DNA of 64,000 nt from an uncultured Lachnospiraceae bacterium (GTDB lineage: Bacteria; Bacillota; Clostridia; Lachnospirales; Lachnospiraceae): contig CATBDC010000015.1 of the NCBI GenBank assembly GCA_949502235.1, positions 1-64,000 on the forward strand. Direction: 5' to 3'. The notes beneath the pieces were generated by a model. It did no database searches. It saw only the letters and a list, made by a program, of their open reading frames with translations, and was not told the origin of the DNA. Positions within the stretch are counted from its first letter, which is position 1; each line of letters begins with the position of its first letter. Of this stretch, positions 31,795 to 40,685 are shown in pieces. The position numbers and the translations under genes are program-made.

Positions 31795-32745
31795 TTATTG
31801 CTGTATCAGCTTGCGCTCCAGTTCATTCATATCATAGGAGCGGCCTTCAAAATTATTAAACTTGGTCTTGGAGGGTATGGATTTTGGAGCCTGCTTTTTC
31901 TTTCGCTCCTTCTCTTTCAAAAATCCGGCATCCAAAGCCCTGACGTCCTCCAGCCTGCGGACATTTTTCTCGGACCAGTTCCGGAGAATGGAATCCGCAT
32001 AGTCAAAGCTTGGCTGGTGAATGGAATTCATAGTACGGCTGCAGGCCTCAACGATTAGCTCCAGGGAAAATCCGTATTCCTCGTTCCACCGTTTGATATA
32101 GGCAAGCTCAGAGGCCGCAGGGGCCCGTCCTTTAATACCGAATGCATTCAGCACGGAATAGCAGTTGCGGTTGTAGGTCAATGTGCCTGCTTTTGCCTCG
32201 TCTACGGTAGTTATCCCCCGTTCATGCCAGGACAGAGCCACCTTTTGAATATAATGCATGCTTTTATGGCCGTTTTCTACGCAGTATTCTATCAAAAATT
32301 CGATTAAATCTGTGGACATATGAAGTGTGTCATAAAAGTATGTAATCCTGTCAACGTCAGTGCCCGAAAGAGTTTTTCCAAGATACTGCTCTGCCACAAA
32401 GAGAAGCTCTTTAAATTCCTTCCGGCTTTTATACTGCCTTATGTCAGGAACATCTGCTTGTGAAGGAGCAGCCTGTTTCTTTGTATCAGAGTGGTTCTCA
32501 TATTCTAAAAGCCCCTGTCTTTTCCAGTAATTCAGGGCGCGTATGACATCCTTCTCTGTATGATCAAGGATATCTGCTATTTTAGAAATAGTAAGAGTTC
32601 CGGAAGGTGCATTCAAATGGCGTAGCAAAAGAAGATATACCTTTACGTATTCTCCGTTTGCCTTTGTCATGTATTTGTCAATAAATTCATTTTTCAGTAT
32701 TGTAGTATCACTTTGCATGTGATTAGTAAGTGTTAACTTTTTCAT
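31795..32745 (-). CDS. DnaD-domain replication-initiation protein
   Basis: The 316-residue protein has an N-terminal winged helix (TISKIADILDHTEKDVIRAL, NYWKRQGLLEYE), then two DnaB_2/DnaD-type C-terminal domains (around 120-190 and 200-270; the WHERGITTVDEA and SFDYADSILRNWSEKNV segments are typical). The C-terminal tail is basic (KKQAPKSIPSKTKFNNFEGR) and suits DNA binding. It heads the operon with the DnaC-like ATPase and prs. Expected role: opening or remodelling DNA during primosome assembly. Confidence 0.85.
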   Translation of the reverse strand: MKKLTLTNHMQSDTTILKNEFIDKYMTKANGEYVKVYLLLLRHLNAPSGTLTISKIADILDHTEKDVIRALNYWKRQGLLEYENHSDTKKQAAPSQADVPDIRQYKSRKEFKELLFVAEQYLGKTLSGTDVDRITYFYDTLHMSTDLIEFLIEYCVENGHKSMHYIQKVALSWHERGITTVDEAKAGTLTYNRNCYSVLNAFGIKGRAPAASELAYIKRWNEEYGFSLELIVEACSRTMNSIHQPSFDYADSILRNWSEKNVRRLEDVRALDAGFLKEKERKKKQAPKSIPSKTKFNNFEGRSYDMNELERKLIQQ

Positions 32746-32906
32746 AGCCCGGTGCCGGTCCTCCTCATGATAAAATCTCCCATAAATAACTATTAACTCC
32801 CGCTCCCGTGTGAACTATTATAGCATTAGAAGGACGAGCAAAAAAGAAATTTTTACCTGAAAAATCAGGTTTTTTGTGGATAAAATTATGTGGAAACTGT
32901 GGATAA

Positions 32907-34286
32907 CTATTTCCTAAGCAGATTTTCTCCAATATTTACAACATCTCCGGCGCCCATAGTTATCAACAGATCCCCTTTTTTACAATTTTCGAGACAGAAA
33001 TTTTCAATATCCTTAAAGGCTCCAAAATAGAAAGCATCTATGCCTTTTGCTTTTAAGGCGCAGGCAATATCCTTTGACGAGACGCCGAGATTATCGGTTT
33101 CCCTTGCGGCATAGATGTCCGCTAAGATGACATGGTCCGTGCAGGATAATGCTTCTACAAATTCATGGAACAGCGCTTTTGTGCGGGTGTAGGTGTGGGG
33201 CTGGAAAACACACCATATTTCCTTGTGGGGATAATGCTTCGCGGCAGAGAGGCTTGCCCGGATCTCCGTGGGATGGTGGGCGTAGTCATCTATGACAGTG
33301 ACCCCGTTTATCTCGCCTTTATATTCAAAACGGCGGTCTGTCCCGGTGAATTCTTTTATGCCTCTTTTTGACACTTCTGCAGGGATGCTGAGCTGATCCG
33401 CAGCTGCCAGGGCCGCCAAGGCATTTGATACATTATGGTCTCCATGTACAGACAGAGAAATGCGGCTTACAAAGGTGCCGTCCTTTGTAAAGTCAAAGGA
33501 TGCCTCTCCAGATCTGCTGTGGGCAATATTCACGGCTCCGTAGTTCATAGCGCTGCTTAAGCCGTAAGTGACAACCTTGCACGGAAGGCCGGCTGTAATT
33601 TCCTCCAGATTTTCAATATCTCCGTTAATGATAAGGCAGCCGTCTGCAGGAAGAAGCTCTGCAAATCTGCGGAAGGAACAGCGGATATCATTAAGGTCTT
33701 TGAAGAAATCCAGATGGTCTTCATCTATATTTAATATAATACTGATTTTTGGGAAGAAGTGCAAAAAGCTGTTTGTATATTCACAGGCCTCGGTAAGAAA
33801 AATTTCAGAGTTTCCGACCCTGATATTTCCGCCGATTGACTTTAAGATTCCACCAACGGATATGGTGGGATCCATGTTCCCGGCAAGAAAGATATGAGAC
33901 AGCATTGAGGTTGTTGTTGTCTTGCCATGTGTGCCCGATACAGCAACAGGAATATCGTAATTCGTCATAAGCTGGCCGAGAAGCTCGGCGCGGCTTAGCA
34001 TAGGTAGCCCCTTTAAGGCGGCGGCCTGGTATTCCTCATTGTCCTCATGTATGGCAGCAGTATAAACGACTACATCAATTCCTTCTATAATATTGGACGC
34101 CTTCTGTCCGTAAAAGATTACTGCACCGGCTTTTTCAAGCTCATCGGTAAGAGCAGACTCTTTATTATCAGAACCGGAGATCCTGAAGCCCTCTTTTAAC
34201 AGTATTCTGGCAAGGCCGCTCATACTGATGCCTCCGATTCCTATAAAATGTACATGTACAGGCTGTTTAAAGTTGATTTTATACAT
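32907..34286 (-). CDS. murC: UDP-N-acetylmuramate--L-alanine ligase
   Basis: The 459-residue cytosolic enzyme adds L-alanine to UDP-MurNAc in peptidoglycan synthesis. The N-terminal Rossmann part is HFIGIGGISMSGLA; the ATP loop is SGTHGKTTTTSML; Mur-ligase motifs follow in NIDEDHLDFF, HNVSNALAA and DDYAHHPTE. Length and motifs fit MurC and not MurD/E/F. It is transcribed alone, divergent from glgC. Confidence 0.95.
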   Translation of the reverse strand: MYKINFKQPVHVHFIGIGGISMSGLARILLKEGFRISGSDNKESALTDELEKAGAVIFYGQKASNIIEGIDVVVYTAAIHEDNEEYQAAALKGLPMLSRAELLGQLMTNYDIPVAVSGTHGKTTTTSMLSHIFLAGNMDPTISVGGILKSIGGNIRVGNSEIFLTEACEYTNSFLHFFPKISIILNIDEDHLDFFKDLNDIRCSFRRFAELLPADGCLIINGDIENLEEITAGLPCKVVTYGLSSAMNYGAVNIAHSRSGEASFDFTKDGTFVSRISLSVHGDHNVSNALAALAAADQLSIPAEVSKRGIKEFTGTDRRFEYKGEINGVTVIDDYAHHPTEIRASLSAAKHYPHKEIWCVFQPHTYTRTKALFHEFVEALSCTDHVILADIYAARETDNLGVSSKDIACALKAKGIDAFYFGAFKDIENFCLENCKKGDLLITMGAGDVVNIGENLLRK

Positions 34287-34430
34287 TAATATCCCTCCAA
34301 CGGATTATAGTAATAAGGTAACTATCTCTTTCATATATTATAAACATATATACTAAAAAAGCCAACTAAAAAGTTTTTGGTATTTTTTCATAAAAAGTTC
34401 ATATAAATTTCATTTTATTTGTAAAATTTG

Positions 34431-34459
34431 TTCACTTACTGTAAAATATGTGGTATAAT
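34431..34459 (+). promoter_or_regulatory. Likely promoter of glgC-glgD
   Basis: A perfect -10 box TATAAT (34454-34459) lies 17 bases after TTCACT (34431-34436), a moderate -35 box. The transcript would start about 25 bases before the glgC ATG. Confidence 0.5.
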
Positions 34460-34491
34460 AATTCAACAGACATTATAGAAGGAGTGATGAC

Positions 34492-35766
34492 ATGAGAAAA
34501 AAAGAGATGATAGCAATGCTGCTGGCAGGAGGGCAGGGAAGCAGGCTCGGTGTCCTTACAGCAAAGGTGGCCAAGCCGGCAGTTGCTTTTGGAGGCAAAT
34601 ACAGAATTATTGACTTTCCGCTCAGCAACTGTATTAATTCAGGGATTGATACGGTAGGTGTATTAACACAGTACCAGCCCCTTAGGTTAAACACACATAT
34701 AGGTATCGGTATTCCGTGGGATTTAGACCGCAATATCGGCGGAGTTACGATTCTTCCGCCGTATGAAAAGAGCGCGAACAGCGAGTGGTATACGGGCACG
34801 GCCAATGCTATTTACCAGAACCTGGATTATATGGAGACGTTTAATCCGGATTATGTCCTGATTTTATCCGGCGACCATATTTATAAGATGGATTACGAGG
34901 TAATGCTGGACTACCATAAGGAAAACAAGGCAGATGTTACGATTGCAGCTATGCCTGTATCTATGGAGGAAGCAAGCCGTTTCGGAATTGTTGTTACGGA
35001 CGATGGCGGAAAGATTACAGAATTCCAGGAGAAACCGCCCCAGCCAAAGAGCAATCTGGCATCCATGGGTATCTATATCTTCAGCTGGCCGGTACTTAGG
35101 GAGGCGCTTGTCGCGCTTAGGGACGAGCCCGGATGTGATTTCGGCAAACATATTATCCCCTACTGCCACGAAAGGGGACAGAGACTCTTTGCATATGAGT
35201 ATAACGGCTACTGGAAGGATGTCGGTACACTGGGTTCATACTGGGAAGCTAATATGGAGCTTATTGATATTATTCCGGAGTTTAACCTGTATGAGGAGTT
35301 CTGGAAGATTTATACGAACAGCGGGATTCTTCCGCCCCAGTATGTTTCCGAAAAGGCTGTAATTGAAAGGAGCATTATTGGTAACGGCTCTGAAGTTTAT
35401 GGACAGGTTCATAACTGTATTGTAGGTTCCGGAGTCACGATTGAGGAGGGAGCTGTAATCAGAGACTCTATTATTATGAAGGATGTTAAGATCGGGAAGG
35501 GCTGTGTGATTGATAAGTCCATTGTAGCAGAGAGCTGCGTAATCGGCGATCATGTCACACTGGGAATCGGAAGTGACATTCCGAATAAGTTAAAGCCCGC
35601 TATCTATTCCTTCGGCCTTGTGACAATCGGTGAGAACTCAGTCATACCAAATGATGTGCAGATTGGAAAGAATACGGCAATAAGCGGTATTACCACAAAA
35701 GAGGATTATCCGAACGGAATACTGGAAAGCGGAGAAACATTGATAAAGGCAGGTGAAGTGGCATGA
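34492..35766 (+). CDS. glgC: Glucose-1-phosphate adenylyltransferase, catalytic subunit
   Basis: The 424-residue protein makes ADP-glucose from ATP and glucose 1-phosphate, the committed step of glycogen synthesis. Seen: the nucleotide loop [10 protein letters not shown] near residue 10, the [18 protein letters not shown] lysine region, the catalytic aspartate in [16 protein letters not shown], and the C-terminal left-handed beta-helix from about 290. Full-length for the family. Its TGA overlaps the glgD ATG, so the two subunits are translated together. Firmicute enzymes are usually GlgC/GlgD hetero-oligomers. Confidence 0.95.
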   Translation: MRKKEMIAMLLAGGQGSRLGVLTAKVAKPAVAFGGKYRIIDFPLSNCINSGIDTVGVLTQYQPLRLNTHIGIGIPWDLDRNIGGVTILPPYEKSANSEWYTGTANAIYQNLDYMETFNPDYVLILSGDHIYKMDYEVMLDYHKENKADVTIAAMPVSMEEASRFGIVVTDDGGKITEFQEKPPQPKSNLASMGIYIFSWPVLREALVALRDEPGCDFGKHIIPYCHERGQRLFAYEYNGYWKDVGTLGSYWEANMELIDIIPEFNLYEEFWKIYTNSGILPPQYVSEKAVIERSIIGNGSEVYGQVHNCIVGSGVTIEEGAVIRDSIIMKDVKIGKGCVIDKSIVAESCVIGDHVTLGIGSDIPNKLKPAIYSFGLVTIGENSVIPNDVQIGKNTAISGITTKEDYPNGILESGETLIKAGEVA

Positions 35767-36881
35767 GAGCAGTAGGACTTATTTTAGCAGGCGGAAACAG
35801 TAACAAGATGCGGGAGCTGACACACAGACGTGCCGTAGCGGCGATGCCTGTCGCAGGAAGCTACAGGGCAATTGATTTTGCACTCAGCAATATGTCAAAT
35901 TCCCATGTACAGAAGGTGGCAGTACTTACACAGTATAATGCACGTTCTCTGAATGAACATCTTAATTCCTCCAAGTGGTGGGATTTTGGAAGAAAGCAGG
36001 GAGGCTTATATGTATTTACACCAACGATAACCATGGATAACGGCTACTGGTACAGAGGAACTGCGGATGCCATTTACCAGAACCTTGATTTCTTAAGAAG
36101 ATGTCATGAGCCATATGTGGTTCTTACATCAGGTGATGCGGTTTATAAGCTGGATTATAATAAAGTACTGGAATACCATATCGCGAAAAAAGCAGACATT
36201 ACGGTGGTATGCCGGGAGCTGGAGCCGGCCGAGGACGCAAGCCGCTTCGGTACCATTAAGATGAATGAAACCATGCGGATCGAAGAATTCGAGGAAAAGC
36301 CGATGGTTACCAATGCGACTACGATTTCTACAGGAATTTATATTATCAGAAGAAGACTTTTGATAGACCTTGTTGAGCATTGCGCAGAAGAGGAAAGACA
36401 TGATTTTGTAACAGATATTTTAATCAGGTATAAGAATCTGAAGAAGATGTACGGCTACAAGATTAAGTCATACTGGAGTAATATTTCAACTGTCGATTCA
36501 TATTACAAGACGAATATGGATTTCCTGAAGCCGGAAGTGAGAAACTATTTCTTTAAGCAGTATCCGGAGATTTATTCTAAGGTAAGCGACCTGCCGCCGG
36601 CAAAATACAATCCGGGGTCAGTAGTGAAGAACAGCCTTGTGGCAAGCGGATGCATCATTAACGGAATGGTAGAGAATTCTGTTATTTTCAAGAAGGTATT
36701 TGTGGGGAATAATTGTGTTATCAAAAATTCCATTATTCTGAACGATGTTTATCTTGGGGACAATACTTATATTGAGAATTGTATTGTAGAGAGTCGTGAT
36801 ACGATAAGAGCGAATACCCGTTACGTAGGTGAAAACGGCGTAAAGGTAGTTGTCGAAAAGAACGAGAGGTATGCACTATAG
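35763..36881 (+). CDS. glgD: Glucose-1-phosphate adenylyltransferase, GlgD subunit
   Basis: The 372-residue protein is a GlgC paralogue. The nucleotide loop is altered to [15 protein letters not shown] and the sugar-site motif to [12 protein letters not shown], as usual for GlgD, which is weak or inactive alone but raises GlgC activity. The C-terminal beta-helix ends in a short [17 protein letters not shown] tail. It overlaps glgC by four bases and precedes spoVG by 31 bases, so one transcript may carry all three. Confidence 0.92.
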   Translation: MRAVGLILAGGNSNKMRELTHRRAVAAMPVAGSYRAIDFALSNMSNSHVQKVAVLTQYNARSLNEHLNSSKWWDFGRKQGGLYVFTPTITMDNGYWYRGTADAIYQNLDFLRRCHEPYVVLTSGDAVYKLDYNKVLEYHIAKKADITVVCRELEPAEDASRFGTIKMNETMRIEEFEEKPMVTNATTISTGIYIIRRRLLIDLVEHCAEEERHDFVTDILIRYKNLKKMYGYKIKSYWSNISTVDSYYKTNMDFLKPEVRNYFFKQYPEIYSKVSDLPPAKYNPGSVVKNSLVASGCIINGMVENSVIFKKVFVGNNCVIKNSIILNDVYLGDNTYIENCIVESRDTIRANTRYVGENGVKVVVEKNERYAL

Positions 36882-36912
36882 TGCGGCTTGAAAGAAAGGA
36901 GCTGTAGAAAGT

Positions 36913-37185
36913 ATGCAGATCACAGATGTACGTGTGCGCAAAGTCGCAAAAGAGGGTAAATTAAAAGCAGTTGTGTCTATTACAATGGATGACGAATTTG
37001 TAGTACATGACATAAAGGTAATAGAGGGGGAAAAAGGTCATTTTATCGCGATGCCAAGTAAAAAGGCGTTAGACGGAGAATACCGGGATATCGCACATCC
37101 CATCAATTCGGGAACAAGAGACAGGATTCAAACCATTATTCTCGAAAAATATGAAGAAGCGCTGCGCGAACAGCCAGAAGAATAA
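36913..37185 (+). CDS. spoVG: SpoVG family regulator
   Basis: The 90-residue protein matches SpoVG, a small DNA- and RNA-binding protein that affects sporulation, septation and stress genes. The pattern [32 protein letters not shown] and [18 protein letters not shown] is highly characteristic. The C-terminal part is short. It follows glgD on the same strand with an AAAGGAG site, and a GGGACGG-type repeat starts five bases after its stop. Confidence 0.95.
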   Translation: MQITDVRVRKVAKEGKLKAVVSITMDDEFVVHDIKVIEGEKGHFIAMPSKKALDGEYRDIAHPINSGTRDRIQTIILEKYEEALREQPEE

Positions 37186-37189
37186 GTTT

Positions 37190-37242
37190 GGGACGGGGTA
37201 AAATTAAAAATACCCCGTCCCAGATTCATTTAACCCTGTCCC
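37190..37242. repeat. GGGACGG-type repeat forming the 3' end of the rluA-type gene
   Basis: GGGACGGGGTA and TACCCCGTCCC form the main hairpin with AAATTAAAAA between them; CAGATTCATTTAACCC and TGTCCC follow. The last 12 or so codons of the minus-strand pseudouridine synthase lie in it. It can serve as a terminator for both spoVG and the convergent gene. Confidence 0.8.
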
Positions 37243-37941
37243 TATTTCGGGAATTTCAAAGTGCATAAGTTCTCCGGTTTTTGGATGGCAGAATTCTAGC
37301 TTGTATGCGCACAGGCAGATATTCTGCCATTGTTTTGTCCTTGAAAATGCGGGATTATACTTGGTATCACCGATGATCGGCCAGCCGTGGGCAGCAAGCT
37401 GGACACGTATCTGGTGATGGCGTCCCGTATCCAATTCAATATCCAACTCTGTTGGGGACGGAGTAAAATTAAAAATACTCCGTCCCAGATTAAAAATACC
37501 CTGTCCCTTTTTGACTGTTTTATATGACAAACGTGCAAATTTTGCGCCAGGTGTTTGAGGCGAACAGATTCTTGAGGTGTTTGTTTTGCTGTTTTTTACA
37601 AGATAGTTTTCTAATACTCCTTCGGATTTTTCGGGAACTTTGTCGATTAATGCGCGGTAATATTTTCCAAATCCATGATTTTTAAGCTGATTATTTAATT
37701 CTTTCGCGGCAAAGGGTGTTTTTGCAAATACTAGTATTCCGCTGACAGGCTGATCCAGCCGGTGTATAACAGCTAGGTAAGGTTCTCTAGAGAGATTATG
37801 TGACGTATAAAGGTAATTTTTGATTAAACTGACCATGTCCGGGCTGCCGATTTTGCTACTTTGCGTTGCAATTTGGGGCAGTTTGCAACATACGAAAATG
37901 TGTTCGTCTTCGTGAAAAGCCTGTAAATACGCGGGTTTCAT
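37204..37941 (-). CDS. RluA-type RNA pseudouridine synthase carrying an in-frame repeat
   Basis: The 245-residue protein has the RluA-type catalytic motif HRLDQPVSGILVFAKT with the nucleophile aspartate, and the later TGRHHQIRVQLAAHGWPIIGDTKY block. There is no N-terminal S4 domain, as in the short RluA forms. Two parts come from GGGACGG-type repeats: the C-terminal SGTGYF, and an internal stretch of about 20 residues (QGIFNLGRSIFNF) between the SYKTVKK and LDIELDTGRH segments. That internal insert keeps the frame and falls where a surface loop between two strands is expected, so the protein may still work. The RNA target is unknown. Confidence 0.85.
   Translation of the reverse strand: MKPAYLQAFHEDEHIFVCCKLPQIATQSSKIGSPDMVSLIKNYLYTSHNLSREPYLAVIHRLDQPVSGILVFAKTPFAAKELNNQLKNHGFGKYYRALIDKVPEKSEGVLENYLVKNSKTNTSRICSPQTPGAKFARLSYKTVKKGQGIFNLGRSIFNFTPSPTELDIELDTGRHHQIRVQLAAHGWPIIGDTKYNPAFSRTKQWQNICLCAYKLEFCHPKTGELMHFEIPEIGTGLNESGTGYF
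37453..37507. repeat. GGGACGG-type repeat inserted in frame inside the rluA-type gene
   Basis: GGGGACGGAGTAAAATT and its partner ATACTCCGTCCC, followed by AGATTAAAAATACCCTGTCCC. It is the same unit as at 39930 and 40600. The translation passes straight through without a stop. Confidence 0.85.
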
Positions 37942-38057
37942 GAGTTTTTCTCCTCCATTTTGCTTGCTTTTACTATTTAAGCACGTATTTAGGAAATATG
38001 CAATATGAAAAATTTGTGTTATAATGGTTCTGCCAATACGAATTCGTTTGTCAATTC

Positions 38058-38115
38058 ACTGGAGTTTCTTTTCCAGTTTTTTCTATATAAGCGGGAAATT
38101 GAGATAATTTCCCGC
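38058..38115 (+). terminator. Two hairpins before the proS promoter
   Basis: ACTGGA (38058-38063) pairs with TCCAGT (38072-38077), followed by TTTTTT. A second stem GCGGGAAATT/AATTTCCCGC (38091-38115) follows. A TATAAT at 38020 could start a short RNA ending at the first hairpin. The strand upstream of these holds no plus-strand gene, so what they terminate is not clear. Confidence 0.5.
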
Positions 38116-38121
38116 TTTGTC

Positions 38122-38150
38122 TTGACAAACATTTTCCCATGGATTAAAAT
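38122..38150 (+). promoter_or_regulatory. Promoter of the proS T-box leader
   Basis: A perfect -35 box TTGACA (38122-38127), 17-bp spacer and -10 box TAAAAT (38145-38150). Transcription would begin about 38157, just before the T-box structures. Confidence 0.75.
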
Positions 38151-38159
38151 TACGGTTAA

Positions 38160-38403
38160 ATTCTAATATGAATTGGTGATGAAGAGGAATAGTATATGTA
38201 AGTAAGCGTCAGAGAGGGAATCAGATGGTGTGAGATTTCTGCTTAAAACTTACGTAGAACCCGCCTTGGAGCCTCTGCATGAAAGTGCGGCGTTTTGCCG
38301 GCGTTAACGGCAGTTGAGGGAACTGTGTCAGAGGAACAGTTAACTAGGGTGGTACCGCCGAGCTTTTCGGTCCCTTATGGGGAGTGAGGGCCCGGTGTTT
38401 TTT
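38160..38403 (+). promoter_or_regulatory. T-box riboswitch upstream of proS
   Basis: The hallmark T-box sequence AGGGTGGTACCGC (38346-38358) is present, with the antiterminator partners around it. The terminator stem CGGTCCCT/AGGGCCCG (38368-38395) and T-run (38397-38403) follow. Upstream lies the specifier region near AACCCGCC (about 38260), where CCC or CCG fits proline. Uncharged tRNA-Pro would stabilise the antiterminator and turn on proS. Confidence 0.9.
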
Positions 38404-38480
38404 CTAAAACTTTACCAGGGCGTACTCCCGACAGGAAATAGCGCGGGTTTAGTCCGTAAGAAGAAAAGGAGAGGAGAAAC

Positions 38481-39920
38481 ATGGCAAAGGAAAAACTGGT
38501 AAAAAATATTACACCACGTGATGAAAATTTTGCACAGTGGTACACAGATGTTGTGCGGGAGGCAGAGCTGTGCGATTATTCGAGTGTAAAGGGATGTCTT
38601 AATTATCTGCCTAATGGATATGCGATCTGGGAATTAATACAGGCAGATCTTGACAGACGTTTTAAAGAGACAGGGGTAGAGAATGTATCCCTTCCGCTTT
38701 TGATCCCGGAGAGTCTTCTGGAAAAGGAAGCGGATCATATTGACGGTTTTGCGCCGGAGGTGGCATGGGTAACACATGGCGGTATGGAGAGGCTTCAGGA
38801 AAGGCTCTGTATTCGCCCCACTTCGGAGACATTATTCTGTGATTTATGGGCAAGAACTGTAAAATCACACAGAGATCTTCCAAAGGTATGGAATCAGTGG
38901 AATTCTGTACTTCGCTGGGAAAAGACTACGAGACCATTCCTGCGGTCGAGAGAATTTTTGTGGCAGGAAGGACATACGATTCATGCGACTTACGAGGAGG
39001 CGGAGGAGCGTACTATCCAGATGCTCCATGTGTATGAGGACTGTTATAGAGAAACATTAGCAATACCTTTTGTGTCAGGAAGGAAGGCAGAGCATGAGAA
39101 ATTTGCCGGAGCGCAGGATACGTATACAATTGAGGCGTTGATGCATGACGGAAAGGCTCTTCAGTCTGCTACCAGCCATTTCTTTGGAAGCGGATTTCCG
39201 GATGCCTTTGGAATTAAGTATGTTGATAAGAATAATCAGCTTCACAGCGTTTATGAGACATCATGGGGATGGTCCACAAGAAGTATTGGCGGACTTATTA
39301 TGGTTCACAGTGATGATGACGGCCTGGTACTTCCGCCGCATGTGGCGCCGGTTGAGTGCCGTGTGATTCCGATTGCACAGCATAAAGAAGGCGTGCTCGA
39401 TAAGGCGTTTGCTATTTTTGAGGATCTTAAGAAAGCAGGCTACAGGGTGAAGATTGATGATTCCGATAAGAGCCCGGGATGGAAATTCGCAGAGCAGGAG
39501 ATCCTTGGAATACCTGTCCGTATTGAGATTGGACCAAAGGATATCGAAAAGAATCAGGTTGTTGTTGTACGCCGTGATAATCGGGAAAAAATTATTGTAT
39601 CCATAGATGAGATTACGGCAAAGCTTCGTGATATCTTAGAGACGATTCAGCAGGATATGTATGACAGAGCGAAAGAATTCTTAGACAGTCACATTGATAC
39701 AGCGGTTACAATGGACGAAATGACTGAAAAGTTTAAAGCAAACCGCGGATTTGTAAAAGCATGCTGGTGCGGTGATCCAGAATGTGAAGGTGAAGTAAAA
39801 TATGTGACAGGCGGCGCGGCGACCAGGTGTCTGATTGAAGATGAAGAAATGATTTCAGATAAATGTATTTGGTGCGGAAAACCTGCAAAACATATGGCCT
39901 ATTGGGGAAAATCCTACTAA
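38481..39920 (+). CDS. proS: Prolyl-tRNA synthetase (archaeal/eukaryal type)
   Basis: The 479-residue class II synthetase charges tRNA-Pro. It lacks the editing insertion of the long bacterial enzyme and ends in a zinc-binding-like domain (KACWCGDPECEG, then KCIWCGKPAKHMAYWGKSY) with a C-terminal tyrosine, the ProS type 3 form found in archaea, eukaryotes and many clostridia. Core motifs: CIRPTSETLFCDLWA, the RWEKTTRPFLRSREFLWQEG motif 2 region, and ETSWGWSTRSIGG near motif 3. It is controlled by the T-box upstream. A GGGACGG-type repeat starts ten bases after the stop. Confidence 0.95.
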   Translation: MAKEKLVKNITPRDENFAQWYTDVVREAELCDYSSVKGCLNYLPNGYAIWELIQADLDRRFKETGVENVSLPLLIPESLLEKEADHIDGFAPEVAWVTHGGMERLQERLCIRPTSETLFCDLWARTVKSHRDLPKVWNQWNSVLRWEKTTRPFLRSREFLWQEGHTIHATYEEAEERTIQMLHVYEDCYRETLAIPFVSGRKAEHEKFAGAQDTYTIEALMHDGKALQSATSHFFGSGFPDAFGIKYVDKNNQLHSVYETSWGWSTRSIGGLIMVHSDDDGLVLPPHVAPVECRVIPIAQHKEGVLDKAFAIFEDLKKAGYRVKIDDSDKSPGWKFAEQEILGIPVRIEIGPKDIEKNQVVVVRRDNREKIIVSIDEITAKLRDILETIQQDMYDRAKEFLDSHIDTAVTMDEMTEKFKANRGFVKACWCGDPECEGEVKYVTGGAATRCLIEDEEMISDKCIWCGKPAKHMAYWGKSY

Positions 39921-39929
39921 ACATTAATT

Positions 39930-40004
39930 GGGGACGGGGTAAAATTAAAAATACTCCGTCCCAGATTGGAAATAAGCTGTCCCAAATTGAAAATACCCTG
40001 TCCC
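39930..40004. repeat. GGGACGG-type repeat left of the transposase
   Basis: GGGGACGGGGTAAAATTAA with its partner ATACTCCGTCCC, followed by shorter units CTGTCCC and CCCTGTCCC. It lies ten bases after proS and twenty before the transposase ATG. Confidence 0.85.
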
Positions 40005-40023
40005 TCTGCAAAGGAGGGAGAGT

Positions 40024-40428
40024 ATGCCAAGGAAAGCCAGACAGAAAAGTGCAACAAATTTTTACCATATTGTTAGCAGAGGCATAAACAAAATTAACGT
40101 TTTTGAAGAAAAGCGGGAAAAATCAAGAATATTAAATCTTATCAGAGAAAATTATGAAGAATACAGTATAAAAATATTTGCATATTGTATTATGTCTAAT
40201 CATTTTCATTTGTTATTAGAAGCAGATCTGAAAGATCTTGCATCATTTATGGCGAAAATCATAGCCAGTTTTGCCCATTATTATAACTATAAGCACAATA
40301 GAACAGGATATGTGTTTCAAGACAGATTCCGAAGCCAGTGCATCGAAACACAGAGCTACTTTTGGAGCTGCCTGCGATACATACATCTAAATCCTGTTAG
40401 AGAACTGAAACTGCAAGGGATGTTTTAA
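40024..40428 (+). CDS. IS200-like / REP-associated tyrosine transposase (RAYT type)
   Basis: The 134-residue protein starts MPRKARQKSATNFYHIVSRG and has the HUH motif IMSNHFHLLLE, then the helix with the candidate nucleophile tyrosine in FAHYYNYKHNRTGYVFQDRF and the conserved CLRYIHLNPVREL end. These are Y1/HUH single-strand transposase features. It is shorter than the usual 200-250 residues; a second frame with a matching C-terminal helix-rich part begins six bases later, so a frameshift or coupled two-part protein is likely. Repeats flank it on both sides. Confidence 0.85.
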   Translation: MPRKARQKSATNFYHIVSRGINKINVFEEKREKSRILNLIRENYEEYSIKIFAYCIMSNHFHLLLEADLKDLASFMAKIIASFAHYYNYKHNRTGYVFQDRFRSQCIETQSYFWSCLRYIHLNPVRELKLQGMF

Positions 40429-40433
40429 GTGAT

Positions 40434-40595
40434 ATGGAATATGAGTTAAAACTTCCAGCAGAAGAAATTCTGGATTATGTCAAAACCAGAAAAGAATTCG
40501 AGACGAGGTTAAAAGAAAGGCTGAATCTTTCACAGAGATATATACAGGTAATACGTAAAGCGATAGAAAATGAACAGGGACGGGGCAGACGATAA
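40434..40595 (+). CDS. Short second frame, C-terminal part of the transposase
   Basis: Fifty-three residues starting MEYELKLPAEEILDYVKTRK, with RLKERLNLSQRYIQVIRKAI, a helix-turn-helix-like segment as seen at the end of longer IS200-like proteins. It starts six bases after the transposase stop in another frame and ends inside the right-hand repeat (tail EQGRGRR). It may be a coupled second subunit or the result of a frameshift in a once longer gene. Confidence 0.45.
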   Translation: MEYELKLPAEEILDYVKTRKEFETRLKERLNLSQRYIQVIRKAIENEQGRGRR

Positions 40596-40654
40596 AAAGG
40601 GACAGGGAAATTTTAATTTGGGACGGAGCATTTTTAATTTTACCCCGTCCCCAA
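40576..40654. repeat. GGGACGG-type repeat right of the transposase
   Basis: Contains AGGGACGGGGC, GGGACAGGG, TTTGGGACGGAGCATTTTT and the mirror TTTTACCCCGTCCCC. It runs to 32 bases before the cca start. Confidence 0.85.
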
Positions 40655-40685
40655 TTGTGTTATAATGTAGGTGGAGGAGTGTTTT

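Larger units (their letters stand above)
39930..40654 (+). mobile_element. RAYT-type transposase unit bracketed by REP-like palindromes
   Basis: GGGACGG-type repeats at 39930-40004 and 40576-40654 flank a Y1-transposase gene and a short second frame. The same palindromes are scattered through the window without a transposase, as expected if this protein, or a relative, mobilises or maintains them. This matches the known REP/RAYT arrangement, in which the IS200-like protein acts on hairpin DNA. No target-site duplication can be seen. Confidence 0.65.
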
